A stretch of 64,000 nucleotides of DNA from Verrucomicrobiota bacterium (GTDB lineage: Bacteria > Verrucomicrobiota > Verrucomicrobiia > Verrucomicrobiales > DEV007), in contig CAUJIH010000027.1 in NCBI GenBank assembly GCA_963205275.1, positions 40,095 to 104,094 of the forward strand, written 5' to 3'. Under the pieces are notes generated by a model, which was not told the origin of the DNA, ran no database searches, and was given only the letters and a program-made list of their open reading frames with translations. Of the stretch, positions 1 to 9,993 are shown piece after piece. Positions within the stretch are counted from its first letter, which is position 1. The number at the start of each line of letters is the position of its first letter. The translations under genes were made by a program, and so were the position numbers.

Positions 1-183
1 GGAATCATCGCCCAACAAGCATTCTCCCTTGAAAGGGTGTGGCAACCGCATGCGGCAATCGATTGTCACTTCAGGGCTTACACTTCTGGATTATTCTATT
101 CTAGGGACGTTTCTCTAGGCTGGTATTCGACGGGCTCTTAGTCCTAGATTTCGTGTAATCAGCTGAATCCTGTGCCATCCGGA

Positions 184-921
184 TCAGGCCGTTCTTTCGT
201 CGATACGGAAGCCAGGTGTCCAGCCGAGGATTTCTGCTGCTTTCCGGATACAGACGCTGCCGTCATCTTCGGCTATGTTGTAAATGCCCTCTGATCCGTG
301 AGTCACTGCTTTTCGAGCGGCATCGGCTGCGTCATCGACATGCACCGGACCGCCGCTCGGAGCTAGGTCGAAGCCGGTGCCCGGTCCGTAGAGCTTCCCG
401 TAGCGCAAAATGATTCCGGTCAGCGGGGCGGCTAGCACTTGCTGCTCGAGACTCGCTACAGCGCGTGCTGTCATCCCGTAGTCGGGATCGTCTAGACAGA
501 GAGGAGCTTCCTCCGGATAGGGTTGTGGACCGGGCGCGTAGACGAAGGCCAAGCTCTGCGCGATCATACGACTGGCTCCCGCCGCAACCGCTGCAGCGAC
601 AAGATTTTGAGTGCCGACTTCGCGAATCCGGGCATTGCGAATTAATGCCGCAGTCATTTTCGTCGGATCGAGGGCCGGAGGCAGATCGGTCAGTTGGTGG
701 ATCACGATATCCGGCTGTGCTTTTGCTACGATCTCGAGGAGTCGAGGAGCATCGAACACATCTACGATGGCGGGTTCGACTCCGATTTCTTTCAGCATAG
801 GCGCTTTGTCAGCCGAACGGGTCGTGCCTACTACTGTCCAACCGTCCGCAACCAGCAGGCGGCAGAGTCCGCGACCGATCACTCCGCTCGCTCCCGCGAC
901 AAAGATGTTTCCTTTCATCAT
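184..921 (-). CDS. NAD-dependent epimerase/dehydratase family protein
   Basis: N-terminal Rossmann motif FVAGASGVIGRGL; SDR-extended-like sequence over 245 aa. Confidence 0.85.
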   Translation of the reverse strand: MMKGNIFVAGASGVIGRGLCRLLVADGWTVVGTTRSADKAPMLKEIGVEPAIVDVFDAPRLLEIVAKAQPDIVIHQLTDLPPALDPTKMTAALIRNARIREVGTQNLVAAAVAAGASRMIAQSLAFVYAPGPQPYPEEAPLCLDDPDYGMTARAVASLEQQVLAAPLTGIILRYGKLYGPGTGFDLAPSGGPVHVDDAADAARKAVTHGSEGIYNIAEDDGSVCIRKAAEILGWTPGFRIDERTA

Positions 922-984
922 TCTTTTTCTCGTATCTGTGAAAGTCTATCCTTGAGGCCGGTGGACGGGTCGTCAACAGGACTT

Positions 985-3558
985 TCAAAACTCGGGCCAC
1001 TCGTGTTTCGGATAGCGGCCTCGGAGTTGGGTTCGGATCGCGGGGTAACTGCCCGTCCAGAAGGTGGATAGGTTTTCGGTTACCTGAATCGGGCGGTGAT
1101 TCGGCGCTAGGATCTCGATGACGATGGGAACGCGGCCATCGCAGACAGTGGGCGTATCTCGCCGTCCGAAGATATGCTGGATCAGGACAGAGATGCGAGG
1201 TTTCTCGCCGAGACGGTAGTGAACTCTGGTGGTCCGTCCGTTCGACAGTGCGATTGTTTCGGGAGCCAGTCGATCCAGTGCCGCGACTTGATGCGGCGGA
1301 AGCCACTGGTGGAGGGCCTTCCAAACTGGGCGGTCCTTGATTTGAGAGTAACTGACTGCTCCTTGGCAGATCTGCTCGAGGATGAGGAGCTTTGATTCGT
1401 CGTCGATCAGGGTCAAGCCATAGTCAGGACAGTGTTCGGCGACGAGGGCAATGCGGGCAAACCATAGGTCCACCTTTTCATCCCAGGCTTTGAGATTGAG
1501 TTCGCCCGCGAGCACGCGTTGCGCAAGGAGTAGAGCTGCCTGCTCGCCTGGGGGCTCGCCGCTGACTCGTGATTCGATGACAAGATCGCGGAAGCGACGC
1601 TCTCGTCGCGCTTCGACGCGGCGCTGGCGCTCGTCCCAGAGGGCGCCGTTGTGCTCGTGGAAATCCTGTGGGAAAAGTTGGCGCAACCAGTCTTCCGCGA
1701 TCCGCGTGCAGAGGGATAGCTTTACGGATACGTCTTTGCCTTCGACTTCGATCATCTCACTGGCGATGAAGAGTCCAGCGTCTTTCTCCGAGGCGACGCT
1801 CTCTTTCTCGAGGATTCCGCGTCGTCCTCCGACGACTGCACAGGAAAGGGTGGATGGACTCAGTCGCAGAGCTAGGCGGTCTGAAAAACCGCTGAGAAGA
1901 ATGCGAGCTAATGTCTCTCCGTCTGGTTCACCGAGATCAGATGGATTGAGAGAATCTGCCGGATGACTCCATCGCGAAGCGATCCGGACGAGTTGCTGGC
2001 TAATACGGTCCACATCGCGGGCAGCTCCGGCGTGAATGCCGAGACGTTCGCCGAGTTCGGAGCGGAACTGATTTGTCTCCATTTGTTGCCATGCGCGCAG
2101 GAGAGGCTGGAAGTCGGAGACATCATTTGGCTGAGCGAAGTCAGAGGGCATCAGGTGATCGGAATGGCGCTTCCGGAGCGGGAACAGAGAACGCGCCTGA
2201 GTGAGTGCTACGATGCGGGCGATGGGGAGTAGGCAGTTGCGGCGGGAGGCTTCCAGGAGAATGCGAGCGTAGCGCGGAGGAACTGGAGCCTGCCCCATGA
2301 GATGGCCATCGGGAGTCAGCGATTCATTCTGATCCAATGCTCCGAGTTCCTGCAGTCGGCGAATTGCCTCATCGAGCCCCTTGGGATCGGGAGCCTCGAA
2401 CCAGGGAAAATCGCGAATGGTGCGAACGCCGCTGGAACAGAGAATGAGCACGGCCTCGGTCAGGTCCATGCGCTTGATTTCGGGTGGCGTGGTGAGTTCG
2501 CGCTGCTCGCTTTCCCGCCAGAGTCGGATGGCGACTCCCGGAGCTGTGCGCCCCGCTCGCCCGGCCCTCTGATCGGCGGATGAGAGCGAAATTTTCTCTA
2601 TGTGTAGTGTATTGATTCCCCGCCGGGAGTCGAAGGATGCCCGTCGCTCCAGACCCGAATCGACGACGAGTCGTACTCCGTCGATGGTGATAGAGGTTTC
2701 CGCGACGTTCGTCGCCACGACGATTTTTGGTTTTGTTCCGGATTGAACCGCAGCATCCTGTCGAGCTGGAGGCAGCTCGCCGTGCAGTGCATGGAGGTCG
2801 AATGCGGAACTCCACGAGGCGCGGCGAAGAACATCGAGCGTCTTCTGGATTTCGTATTGTCCAGGCATGAAGACGAGGATGTTTCCCTTCACTCCTGTAT
2901 CCTTTAGATGCTCATGGATCGCTCGTGCTGCGTGATCCCACAATTCGCCGCGGTGACGCTCTCGCGGTGGGGAGTAGAGAATCTCCACTGGGTAGGTTCG
3001 CCCCGAGGAAATGAGATGTCGGGTGGTCGGTCCAAGGTAAGCACAGAGAGGAGCTGTCTCTAGGGTGGCGGACATCGCGATCACCTTCAAATCGGGCCGT
3101 AACGTGCGCTGAACATCGAGACAACGAGCTAGGCTGATGTCGCCGAAAAAGTGTCGTTCGTGGAACTCGTCCAGAACCACGGCCGATATGTCGGCGAGAT
3201 CGGGCTGTTCGAGGAGTTTTCGGATCAGAATCCCTTCCGTAATGAAGCGGACACGGGTTTTGCGCGAGACTGCGGATTCAAAGCGCACCTGATAACCGAT
3301 CTCCTCACCGAGCCGACTCGCTCGCTCTTCGGCGACTCGTGCGGCCAACATTCGAGCGGCGAGACGACGAGGCTGGAGCACGTAGATTTCCCCCGAATCA
3401 CAGAGACCGCTTTCAAGAAGGAATTGGGGAATCTGAGTGGATTTCCCCGAGCCTGTAGGAGCCTCGACGACGATGCGAGCTTGATCCTCTCGCAGGGCAG
3501 CGAGAAAATCAGTCTCGAGTTCGAAAATGGGGAGACGCATCGACGGAAGGAAGATCAC
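985..3558 (-). CDS. hrpB: ATP-dependent helicase HrpB (DEAH-type)
   Basis: Walker A EAPTGSGKSTQIPQFL, DEFHERH box, SATLE, QRAGRAGRTAPG motif; HrpB-like C-terminal region; true start may be MRLPIF at 3540. Confidence 0.93.
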   Translation of the reverse strand: MIFLPSMRLPIFELETDFLAALREDQARIVVEAPTGSGKSTQIPQFLLESGLCDSGEIYVLQPRRLAARMLAARVAEERASRLGEEIGYQVRFESAVSRKTRVRFITEGILIRKLLEQPDLADISAVVLDEFHERHFFGDISLARCLDVQRTLRPDLKVIAMSATLETAPLCAYLGPTTRHLISSGRTYPVEILYSPPRERHRGELWDHAARAIHEHLKDTGVKGNILVFMPGQYEIQKTLDVLRRASWSSAFDLHALHGELPPARQDAAVQSGTKPKIVVATNVAETSITIDGVRLVVDSGLERRASFDSRRGINTLHIEKISLSSADQRAGRAGRTAPGVAIRLWRESEQRELTTPPEIKRMDLTEAVLILCSSGVRTIRDFPWFEAPDPKGLDEAIRRLQELGALDQNESLTPDGHLMGQAPVPPRYARILLEASRRNCLLPIARIVALTQARSLFPLRKRHSDHLMPSDFAQPNDVSDFQPLLRAWQQMETNQFRSELGERLGIHAGAARDVDRISQQLVRIASRWSHPADSLNPSDLGEPDGETLARILLSGFSDRLALRLSPSTLSCAVVGGRRGILEKESVASEKDAGLFIASEMIEVEGKDVSVKLSLCTRIAEDWLRQLFPQDFHEHNGALWDERQRRVEARRERRFRDLVIESRVSGEPPGEQAALLLAQRVLAGELNLKAWDEKVDLWFARIALVAEHCPDYGLTLIDDESKLLILEQICQGAVSYSQIKDRPVWKALHQWLPPHQVAALDRLAPETIALSNGRTTRVHYRLGEKPRISVLIQHIFGRRDTPTVCDGRVPIVIEILAPNHRPIQVTENLSTFWTGSYPAIRTQLRGRYPKHEWPEF

Positions 3559-3810
3559 GGGCGTTTTTGGTACACGGTCGAGGAGAGGAAGCCGAGTGGT
3601 TTCAACGCTGATTTTACGATTTCAAGCTGGTTTGTCGATGGGTTTGCATGAAGTCCGTGCTCAGAAAGTCTGTGGAAAACTCGAATTCATCTCGAGATAC
3701 TTAAATCCGGTTTGATTGCACCTCGTTGAAAATACGATCCTTCTGGACATCCTGACATCGACTTGTGAAAACGAGTCGATATTTCGGAAAAGCAAGGCAC
3801 ATTCCCTGAT

Positions 3811-5964
3811 ATGAGCCAGCGCGACTTACTCGAATTGCACGGTGAAGAGAACATTCCCGCTGGCGGAGTTCTCATCATTCCCAATCGACTCTCCTTTCAG
3901 GATTTGCTCCATCTGGAAAAGTATTTTCAGGGACGGAAAGTCGCGTATCTGTTTGATCGAGGATTCACCTATGATCCGCCTCTCCGAGGCAGGATTGAAA
4001 AAAACGGCACTGCGATCATCGAATTTTCTTCGAACGAGGAGGCAAAGGATTCCTTCAAAAAAGTGCTTCATCAGCATCTGGGAGAAGATGGGCTGGCGAT
4101 TTTCGTGCCGGGCATCGTAAAGGTAAATCCGGCCCAGATCATGACGGTTCCGTCTGCGGTTCTCCGTTTTTTGACTTCGTCCGGAGCGCCGGTGTTGCCG
4201 TTGTTCATCGATCATCCGGAGGAGACTTGCCTCCGAGTGGAGTCTCGGTCGGACATTGAGCGGGTCGTATTTTCCTTCGGATCGCTCCTTCAGCGCGAAG
4301 CTGCGAATCTGGCGAATTATACGGAAAATTTTCTGATTGCCTCTGAAACTGCGTTTTCGGCTCGTCCTCTTTTGAAGAGTCACCTCGCTTGGGAGATTCT
4401 AAAGGGGCTGAAGAGATGTGGAAAATCGGCAGAAATCTTCGACGGGAATGACGATAGCAGCCTTTCCTACGACAGACTGCTGGCAGCGGCGATGGTGCTC
4501 TCCCGAGCGATCCGGAAAGCCACGCAGAAGAAGCGCGTGGCGATCATTCTCCCGCCGGGCAAAGCGGGAATTCTGGCTAACCTGGGCGTGTTGTTCGCAG
4601 GGAAAGTGCCCGTCAATCTGAACTTTACCGCCGGAGAGCGGGCCATCAAATCCTGTATCGAACAGGCGAATTTGGATTGTTTTATTTCCGCTCAGCGGTT
4701 CATGAAGCGCTACTCTTCTTTTCCTTGGCCGGAAGAGGGAAATATGATGTTGCTGGATCGCATGCTCCCCGGATGGAAGGTTCAAATCGGTCTGTGTTAC
4801 GCTCTATCGAAAATTCTGCCTGCGTCGATGCTGGCTCGAATTCTGGGCATTCCTAGGGAGGGTGGGCATGAGGAGGCCGTTCTGCTGTTCACGAGTGGTA
4901 GTTCCGGCGATCCAAAGGGTGTAGTTTTATCTCATCGGAACCTATTGGCGAATGTGAACCAGTTCGGTGCCCGAATCGATCTGCATCCGTATGACAAGGT
5001 CCTGGGCTGTCTCCCGCTCTTTCACAGCTTCGGCTGCGCCGTAACGATGTGGTATCCTCTGTTGGAAGGAATCAGTGTAGTAACTTACCCCAATCCTCTC
5101 GATACAGGAAAGTTGGCAGAACTGATCGAGCAACACTCGGTCCGGCTACTATTGGCGACCCCTACTTTTCTGCGAGGATATCTCCGGAAGGCGACGAAGG
5201 AGCAACTCGCTCCCCTAAAGTTGGTGATCACAGGTGCAGAGAAGCTCCCTCCGGCGATTGCGGAGGCATTCGAAGAGAGATTCGGCAAATGCGTGCTTGA
5301 GGGATATGGCCTCACAGAGACCGCCCCCGTGACCAATGTGAATCTTCCGGACGTCGATGGAGCGAACGATCCGTGCTGTCCGGTTTTACCGAATCACCGA
5401 TTTGGATCCGTGGGTCTCCTGATCCCCGGCATAGCTGTCAGGATCACCGATCCGGATACGCAGGAGCCGCTTCCCTTACATCAGCGGGGGATCATCTGGT
5501 TCCGTGGGGCGAATGTGTTCGAGGGCTACCTCGAGCAGCCAGAGAAGACGAGGGATGTGATCAAGAATGGCTGGTTTCGTACGGGCGATCTTGGTCGCTT
5601 GGATGAGGACGGATTTCTCTACATCGAAGGGCGACTGTCGCGGTTCTCCAAGATCGGAGGGGAAATGGTGCCACATGAGACCGTCGAGGATCTGATTAAT
5701 CAGGCGATGAAGCATTCTGAGGATGAGCGAGTGATCGCTGTGACGGGAGTGCCGGATGAAGCGAAGGGGGAAGCCCTAGTTCTCCTGAGTGCCGATCCAG
5801 ATACTGATATTAACGAACTGCGGAGCAGGCTCACCGAGGAAGGTATCCCGACGTTGTGGATTCCTAAAAAAGTGATTTCCGTGGAGAAGATTCCGATTTT
5901 GGCATCCGGAAAGCTGGATATCAAAGCCTGTGAGGAGATCGCTCGGAATGACGGAATTCAATAG
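3811..5964 (+). CDS. AMP-binding acyl-ACP/CoA synthetase fused to an N-terminal PlsC-like acyltransferase domain (Aas-like)
   Basis: AMP-binding motif LLFTSGSSGDPKGVVLSH, GYGLTETAPV, FRTGDLGRLDEDGFLYIEGR; N-terminal IIPNRLSFQDLL resembles the PlsC NHxxxxD motif. Confidence 0.85.
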   Translation: MSQRDLLELHGEENIPAGGVLIIPNRLSFQDLLHLEKYFQGRKVAYLFDRGFTYDPPLRGRIEKNGTAIIEFSSNEEAKDSFKKVLHQHLGEDGLAIFVPGIVKVNPAQIMTVPSAVLRFLTSSGAPVLPLFIDHPEETCLRVESRSDIERVVFSFGSLLQREAANLANYTENFLIASETAFSARPLLKSHLAWEILKGLKRCGKSAEIFDGNDDSSLSYDRLLAAAMVLSRAIRKATQKKRVAIILPPGKAGILANLGVLFAGKVPVNLNFTAGERAIKSCIEQANLDCFISAQRFMKRYSSFPWPEEGNMMLLDRMLPGWKVQIGLCYALSKILPASMLARILGIPREGGHEEAVLLFTSGSSGDPKGVVLSHRNLLANVNQFGARIDLHPYDKVLGCLPLFHSFGCAVTMWYPLLEGISVVTYPNPLDTGKLAELIEQHSVRLLLATPTFLRGYLRKATKEQLAPLKLVITGAEKLPPAIAEAFEERFGKCVLEGYGLTETAPVTNVNLPDVDGANDPCCPVLPNHRFGSVGLLIPGIAVRITDPDTQEPLPLHQRGIIWFRGANVFEGYLEQPEKTRDVIKNGWFRTGDLGRLDEDGFLYIEGRLSRFSKIGGEMVPHETVEDLINQAMKHSEDERVIAVTGVPDEAKGEALVLLSADPDTDINELRSRLTEEGIPTLWIPKKVISVEKIPILASGKLDIKACEEIARNDGIQ

Positions 5965-6117
5965 GAAATTCAAGGGGATTCTCCCTTGTAGCAGAGAAAG
6001 TGAAAGAGGATGGCGGTGAATTTTTTCGATCCTATCCTTGCATTATTGTTTAATTTCGCCATCCTTCCCCCTTTCTAAACTTTACCCACCCCGATACTAT
6101 CCTTCAACGAACTCGTA

Positions 6118-8295
6118 ATGAATTTGCTTGTGATTTCTCTCCCCTGCTTTGGTGTTCTGGCTCTGGCTTATACCTTCTGGCGCTCTGCCTGGATTGAAAA
6201 GCAGGATCCTGGATCGGACCGAATGAAACAGATCGGCGGCTTCATCAGTGAAGGGGCGATGGCTTTCTTGCGTGCTGAATATAAGGTTCTCGCGATCTTT
6301 GTTCTCTGTGTGGCGGGTTTACTGATTTTCGGTGGACTGAAAGACCCAGTGAATAGCTCGCCGTTTGTGGCTTTGTCCTTCGTGGTGGGAGCTCTCTGTT
6401 CCGCATTAGCAGGGTTCATCGGGATGCGTGTCGCTACGAAAGCGAACTACCGCACGACGCAGGGAGCGCGAGTCAGCTTGGGTGAGGGACTGAAGATTGC
6501 CTTTGCGGGTGGTTCGGTTATGGGCATGGGGGTCGTGGGACTCGGCTTACTCGGGCTGGGAATTCTGTTCGCGATTTTTTATCATCAGATCGGAAATGAT
6601 GCGACTTCGGTGGCTCGGGTCATGACCATCGTCACTGGTTTCTCTTTTGGGGCTTCTTCCATCGCGCTCTTCGCTCGTGTCGGTGGAGGAATTTATACGA
6701 AAGCTGCGGATGTCGGAGCGGACTTGGTCGGAAAGGTAGAGGAGGGGATTCCGGAGGATCACCCGCTGAATCCAGCGACCATTGCTGACAATGTGGGCGA
6801 TAACGTCGGCGATGTGGCCGGAATGGGTGCCGACCTCTTTGAATCCTACGTGGGGGCGATTATCGGCACCATGGTGATCGGGGCAACCTTCGTCGGACTA
6901 TCGGAGTTCTCGAACATGCCTCTGGGCGGAGTTCTCTTGCCCATGCTCCTTTCTGGACTTGGAATCGTAGCGTCCATCATCGGTGCTCTACTGGTGCGAG
7001 TGAAGGAGGGTGGAGATCCTCAAAAGGCGCTGAATTTTGGCGAAATTGTGGCAGGTGTGATTCTTCTCGTCGGGACGTGGATTATTGTGAGACAATTGCT
7101 GCCGGAGAAATGGACGGTGGAGGGGCATGACTATAGTGCGATCGGTGTTTTTGGATCGATTGCGGTGGGGCTCGTAGCGGGTATTGCGATCGGCTATGTC
7201 ACGGAATATTATACGGGAACGGATAAGAAGCCGGTGCTTGGAATCGTGAGGAAATCCTTGACCGGGTCGGCGACTAATATCATCGCTGGTCTAGGAGTGG
7301 GGATGATGTCCACTGCGATTCCAGTGATCCTGCTGGCGGTGGCGATCCTTGTTTCCTATCAATGGGCGGGCTTGTACGGCATTGCGATCGCTGCGGTGGG
7401 AATGTTGGCCAATACGGGAATTCAGCTTGCCGTGGATGCCTACGGACCAATTTCGGACAACGCGGGCGGAATCGCCCAGATGAGCGAGTTGCCAGAGGAG
7501 GTGCGCGAACGCACAGATAAGCTCGATGCAGTCGGCAATACGACCGCAGCGATCGGAAAAGGTTTTGCCATCGGCTCTGCGGCGCTGACGGCGCTGGCTC
7601 TTTTCGCCGCCTTTAAGACGACTTGGGAGGCGACGCATGGGGCAAAGCTCGTGATTGAGATTACGGATCCGCGTGTTGTGGCTGCTTTGCTGGTCGGGGC
7701 GATGCTGCCTTTCCTATTCTCCGCCTTCTCCATGGAGGCAGTCGGACGAGCTGCGATGTCGATGATTGAAGAAGTGCGACGCCAGTTTCATCAGATCCCC
7801 GAGTTGGAAAAAGGATTGGCAGCGATGAATCGCAACGAGGGGAAAAATGTCAGCGAATGGTCTGATGCGGATCGACATGATTACGATATCGCTCTCAAGA
7901 GCGCGGAGTATGGGAAGTGCGTAGAGATTTCTACGAAGGCGGCAATTCGGGAAATGGTGAAGCCCGGCATTCTGGCCGTGGCAGCTCCTGTAGGGGTTGG
8001 CTTCCTCGGCGGGCCTGAGATGCTCGGTGGAATGCTCGCAGGAGTTACGGCGAGCGGAGTTCTGCTGGCGCTCTTCCAATCGAATGCTGGTGGGGCTTGG
8101 GACAATGCGAAGAAGATGATCGAAGGTGGAGTCGTCGTGGAAGGGCAGCGATTAGGGAAGGGAACTCTTGCACATAAAGCAGCGGTGGTAGGTGATACTG
8201 TGGGCGATCCTTTCAAGGATACCTCAGGGCCCTCACTGAATATCTTGCTCAAGCTGATGAGCGTCGTGGCCTTAGTGATCGCCTCGATGATCTGA
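6118..8295 (+). CDS. hppA: Membrane-bound cation-translocating pyrophosphatase
   Basis: [56 protein letters not shown] signature; multi-[25 protein letters not shown]-terminus. Confidence 0.97.
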   Translation: MNLLVISLPCFGVLALAYTFWRSAWIEKQDPGSDRMKQIGGFISEGAMAFLRAEYKVLAIFVLCVAGLLIFGGLKDPVNSSPFVALSFVVGALCSALAGFIGMRVATKANYRTTQGARVSLGEGLKIAFAGGSVMGMGVVGLGLLGLGILFAIFYHQIGNDATSVARVMTIVTGFSFGASSIALFARVGGGIYTKAADVGADLVGKVEEGIPEDHPLNPATIADNVGDNVGDVAGMGADLFESYVGAIIGTMVIGATFVGLSEFSNMPLGGVLLPMLLSGLGIVASIIGALLVRVKEGGDPQKALNFGEIVAGVILLVGTWIIVRQLLPEKWTVEGHDYSAIGVFGSIAVGLVAGIAIGYVTEYYTGTDKKPVLGIVRKSLTGSATNIIAGLGVGMMSTAIPVILLAVAILVSYQWAGLYGIAIAAVGMLANTGIQLAVDAYGPISDNAGGIAQMSELPEEVRERTDKLDAVGNTTAAIGKGFAIGSAALTALALFAAFKTTWEATHGAKLVIEITDPRVVAALLVGAMLPFLFSAFSMEAVGRAAMSMIEEVRRQFHQIPELEKGLAAMNRNEGKNVSEWSDADRHDYDIALKSAEYGKCVEISTKAAIREMVKPGILAVAAPVGVGFLGGPEMLGGMLAGVTASGVLLALFQSNAGGAWDNAKKMIEGGVVVEGQRLGKGTLAHKAAVVGDTVGDPFKDTSGPSLNILLKLMSVVALVIASMI

Positions 8296-8358
8296 AGCGC
8301 TCTTTCGACAGAAAAGCATTGCGAGCGGCGCGGAACATGGTGAACTTGCGCCACGAGC

Positions 8359-9993
8359 ATGTACCCCACGTCGAGTCAGCACGAGTCTGTGTCCCAGAGA
8401 CGAGAGTCGCCGGAGAGATCGCGGCGAAAGAAGTTGCGCTGGGATTTGGCTGCGCTGATCGATCTGGAAGCTTATCAGGCAGCTGATGAGAATGAAGATC
8501 GTCAGAAACTGAAACAGAGAGATCGTGCGTTTTATCTGGCGGAATCCTTCAATTCTGCGGTGGATCGGGGTGTGGTTCTACGGCGGTGGGTGGAAAGTCG
8601 CAGGGAGGAGAATCGAGAGAAGAATTCTGGTCAGATATCCTCCAGCACCGGAGAACTGACGGAAGAGATTTGGCGCAAGGTTCGCCGATGGGGAGGGTAT
8701 GGCTGTATACTCCTAGGTGGTCTTTACACATGGGGCGCGCTGAATGTAACGGGACGCCAGGTGAATGTGACGCTGTTTTGGACGGTAGCCGTGTGTCTTC
8801 CGCTGTTCCTTACAGTTCTTGGAACGCTCTCGCTGCTGAATCGAAAAGGTCGGAGAGGCGGCGGAGTGATTGCCCCACTGCTCAGGGATTTCGCTCTGAA
8901 AAAGGCTCAGGAGGCCGCCCGTCTCCTGAGACAACGAATTTCATCGGAAAATGCCCAAAGGGCGGAAGAGTTGCACGGTCTGGTGCGGCGCTATTTGGCA
9001 GGACACGAGGGAGTATTGCGGGTTTACACCATCCATCTGGGATATTCTCTGAGCTTGGGCTTTGCGATGGGAATCGTGCTCGCGATAGTCTTGTTTCGCC
9101 TAGTTTCGTATCAAGATTACGGCTGGCAGACGCATACGGGCTGGCTGACGGCGGAGCGAATGCACGACATCGTGGAGGATGTGGCCCGTCCGTGGTCCTG
9201 GATCGATGGTTTTGGCGACGGGCATGGCTTTCCGAATCTGGAGCAGACAGAGGCGACTCGAATCTATCGGAATCAGCCACTATTGCAGCCACAGCCGACG
9301 GCCAGCGAAGCCTGGTCGGCTTTTCTGCTGGGGAGCGCTCTCGGTTATGTCTTTTTCCCTCGATTGTTCTTGTTTCTGATCGCCGGGATTCGGGTAAGGC
9401 GAATCGTGTCGATGGAGGATTTTTCGAAATACGACGCCCTATGGCGGAGAATGACGGTGGCGACTGTCGAGATTGCCCCCCCTTCTCCAGAGGAGGAAGT
9501 CGAGCTTCCAGCAGGGAAACAAATCAGATCGGTCACCGAAGCTGAGCCGCCCGGAATTTCTGCGACTGAGAGCCTTCTGCTGCTCCCTTCTGACAATGAA
9601 AGGCTTCCCGATATGGAGAGATTGCGGGCTGGACTCATTCAGGAGCACAGTCTTGATTTCGGCGCTTCAGAAATTTTGCCTTCTTTGCCTTCAGCGCGCC
9701 GCGACTTGATCACGCAGTTGGCAGGTCGTGAGATTCATCGGATCGTGCTGGTGCAGGAGGTGTTTCAGGTTCCGACAGATAGCTTGCTGAAGCTCTTGAA
9801 GGCGTTTCGAAGCGAGATCCGTGGAGTTTTTCTACATATCGTGCTACTGGGCAGTGGAGAAATCGATGAAAATTACCGTACCGCATGGAATGCCCGACTT
9901 CGTTCTCTAGGTGATGCCCGATTGTTGTGGCACGAGTTAGTGATCCCGCAGGAGAATACGACAGCGAATTTGAGCGGAGGGGGGGAAGCATGA
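8359..9993 (+). CDS. DUF2868 domain-containing membrane protein
   Basis: Multi-TM protein with DUF2868-like segments ([38 protein letters not shown]... [33 protein letters not shown]); followed by a DUF3482-type GTPase. Confidence 0.75.
   Translation: MYPTSSQHESVSQRRESPERSRRKKLRWDLAALIDLEAYQAADENEDRQKLKQRDRAFYLAESFNSAVDRGVVLRRWVESRREENREKNSGQISSSTGELTEEIWRKVRRWGGYGCILLGGLYTWGALNVTGRQVNVTLFWTVAVCLPLFLTVLGTLSLLNRKGRRGGGVIAPLLRDFALKKAQEAARLLRQRISSENAQRAEELHGLVRRYLAGHEGVLRVYTIHLGYSLSLGFAMGIVLAIVLFRLVSYQDYGWQTHTGWLTAERMHDIVEDVARPWSWIDGFGDGHGFPNLEQTEATRIYRNQPLLQPQPTASEAWSAFLLGSALGYVFFPRLFLFLIAGIRVRRIVSMEDFSKYDALWRRMTVATVEIAPPSPEEEVELPAGKQIRSVTEAEPPGISATESLLLLPSDNERLPDMERLRAGLIQEHSLDFGASEILPSLPSARRDLITQLAGREIHRIVLVQEVFQVPTDSLLKLLKAFRSEIRGVFLHIVLLGSGEIDENYRTAWNARLRSLGDARLLWHELVIPQENTTANLSGGGEA

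Noticed and set aside
1-141. Open plus-strand frame at the window edge
   Set aside because: Too short and without recognisable motifs to call a partial gene.
8586-9545. 319-aa alternative-frame ORF inside the DUF2868 gene
   Set aside because: It overlaps a well-supported multi-TM coding frame; R/S/G-rich composition and no motifs indicate a shadow ORF.
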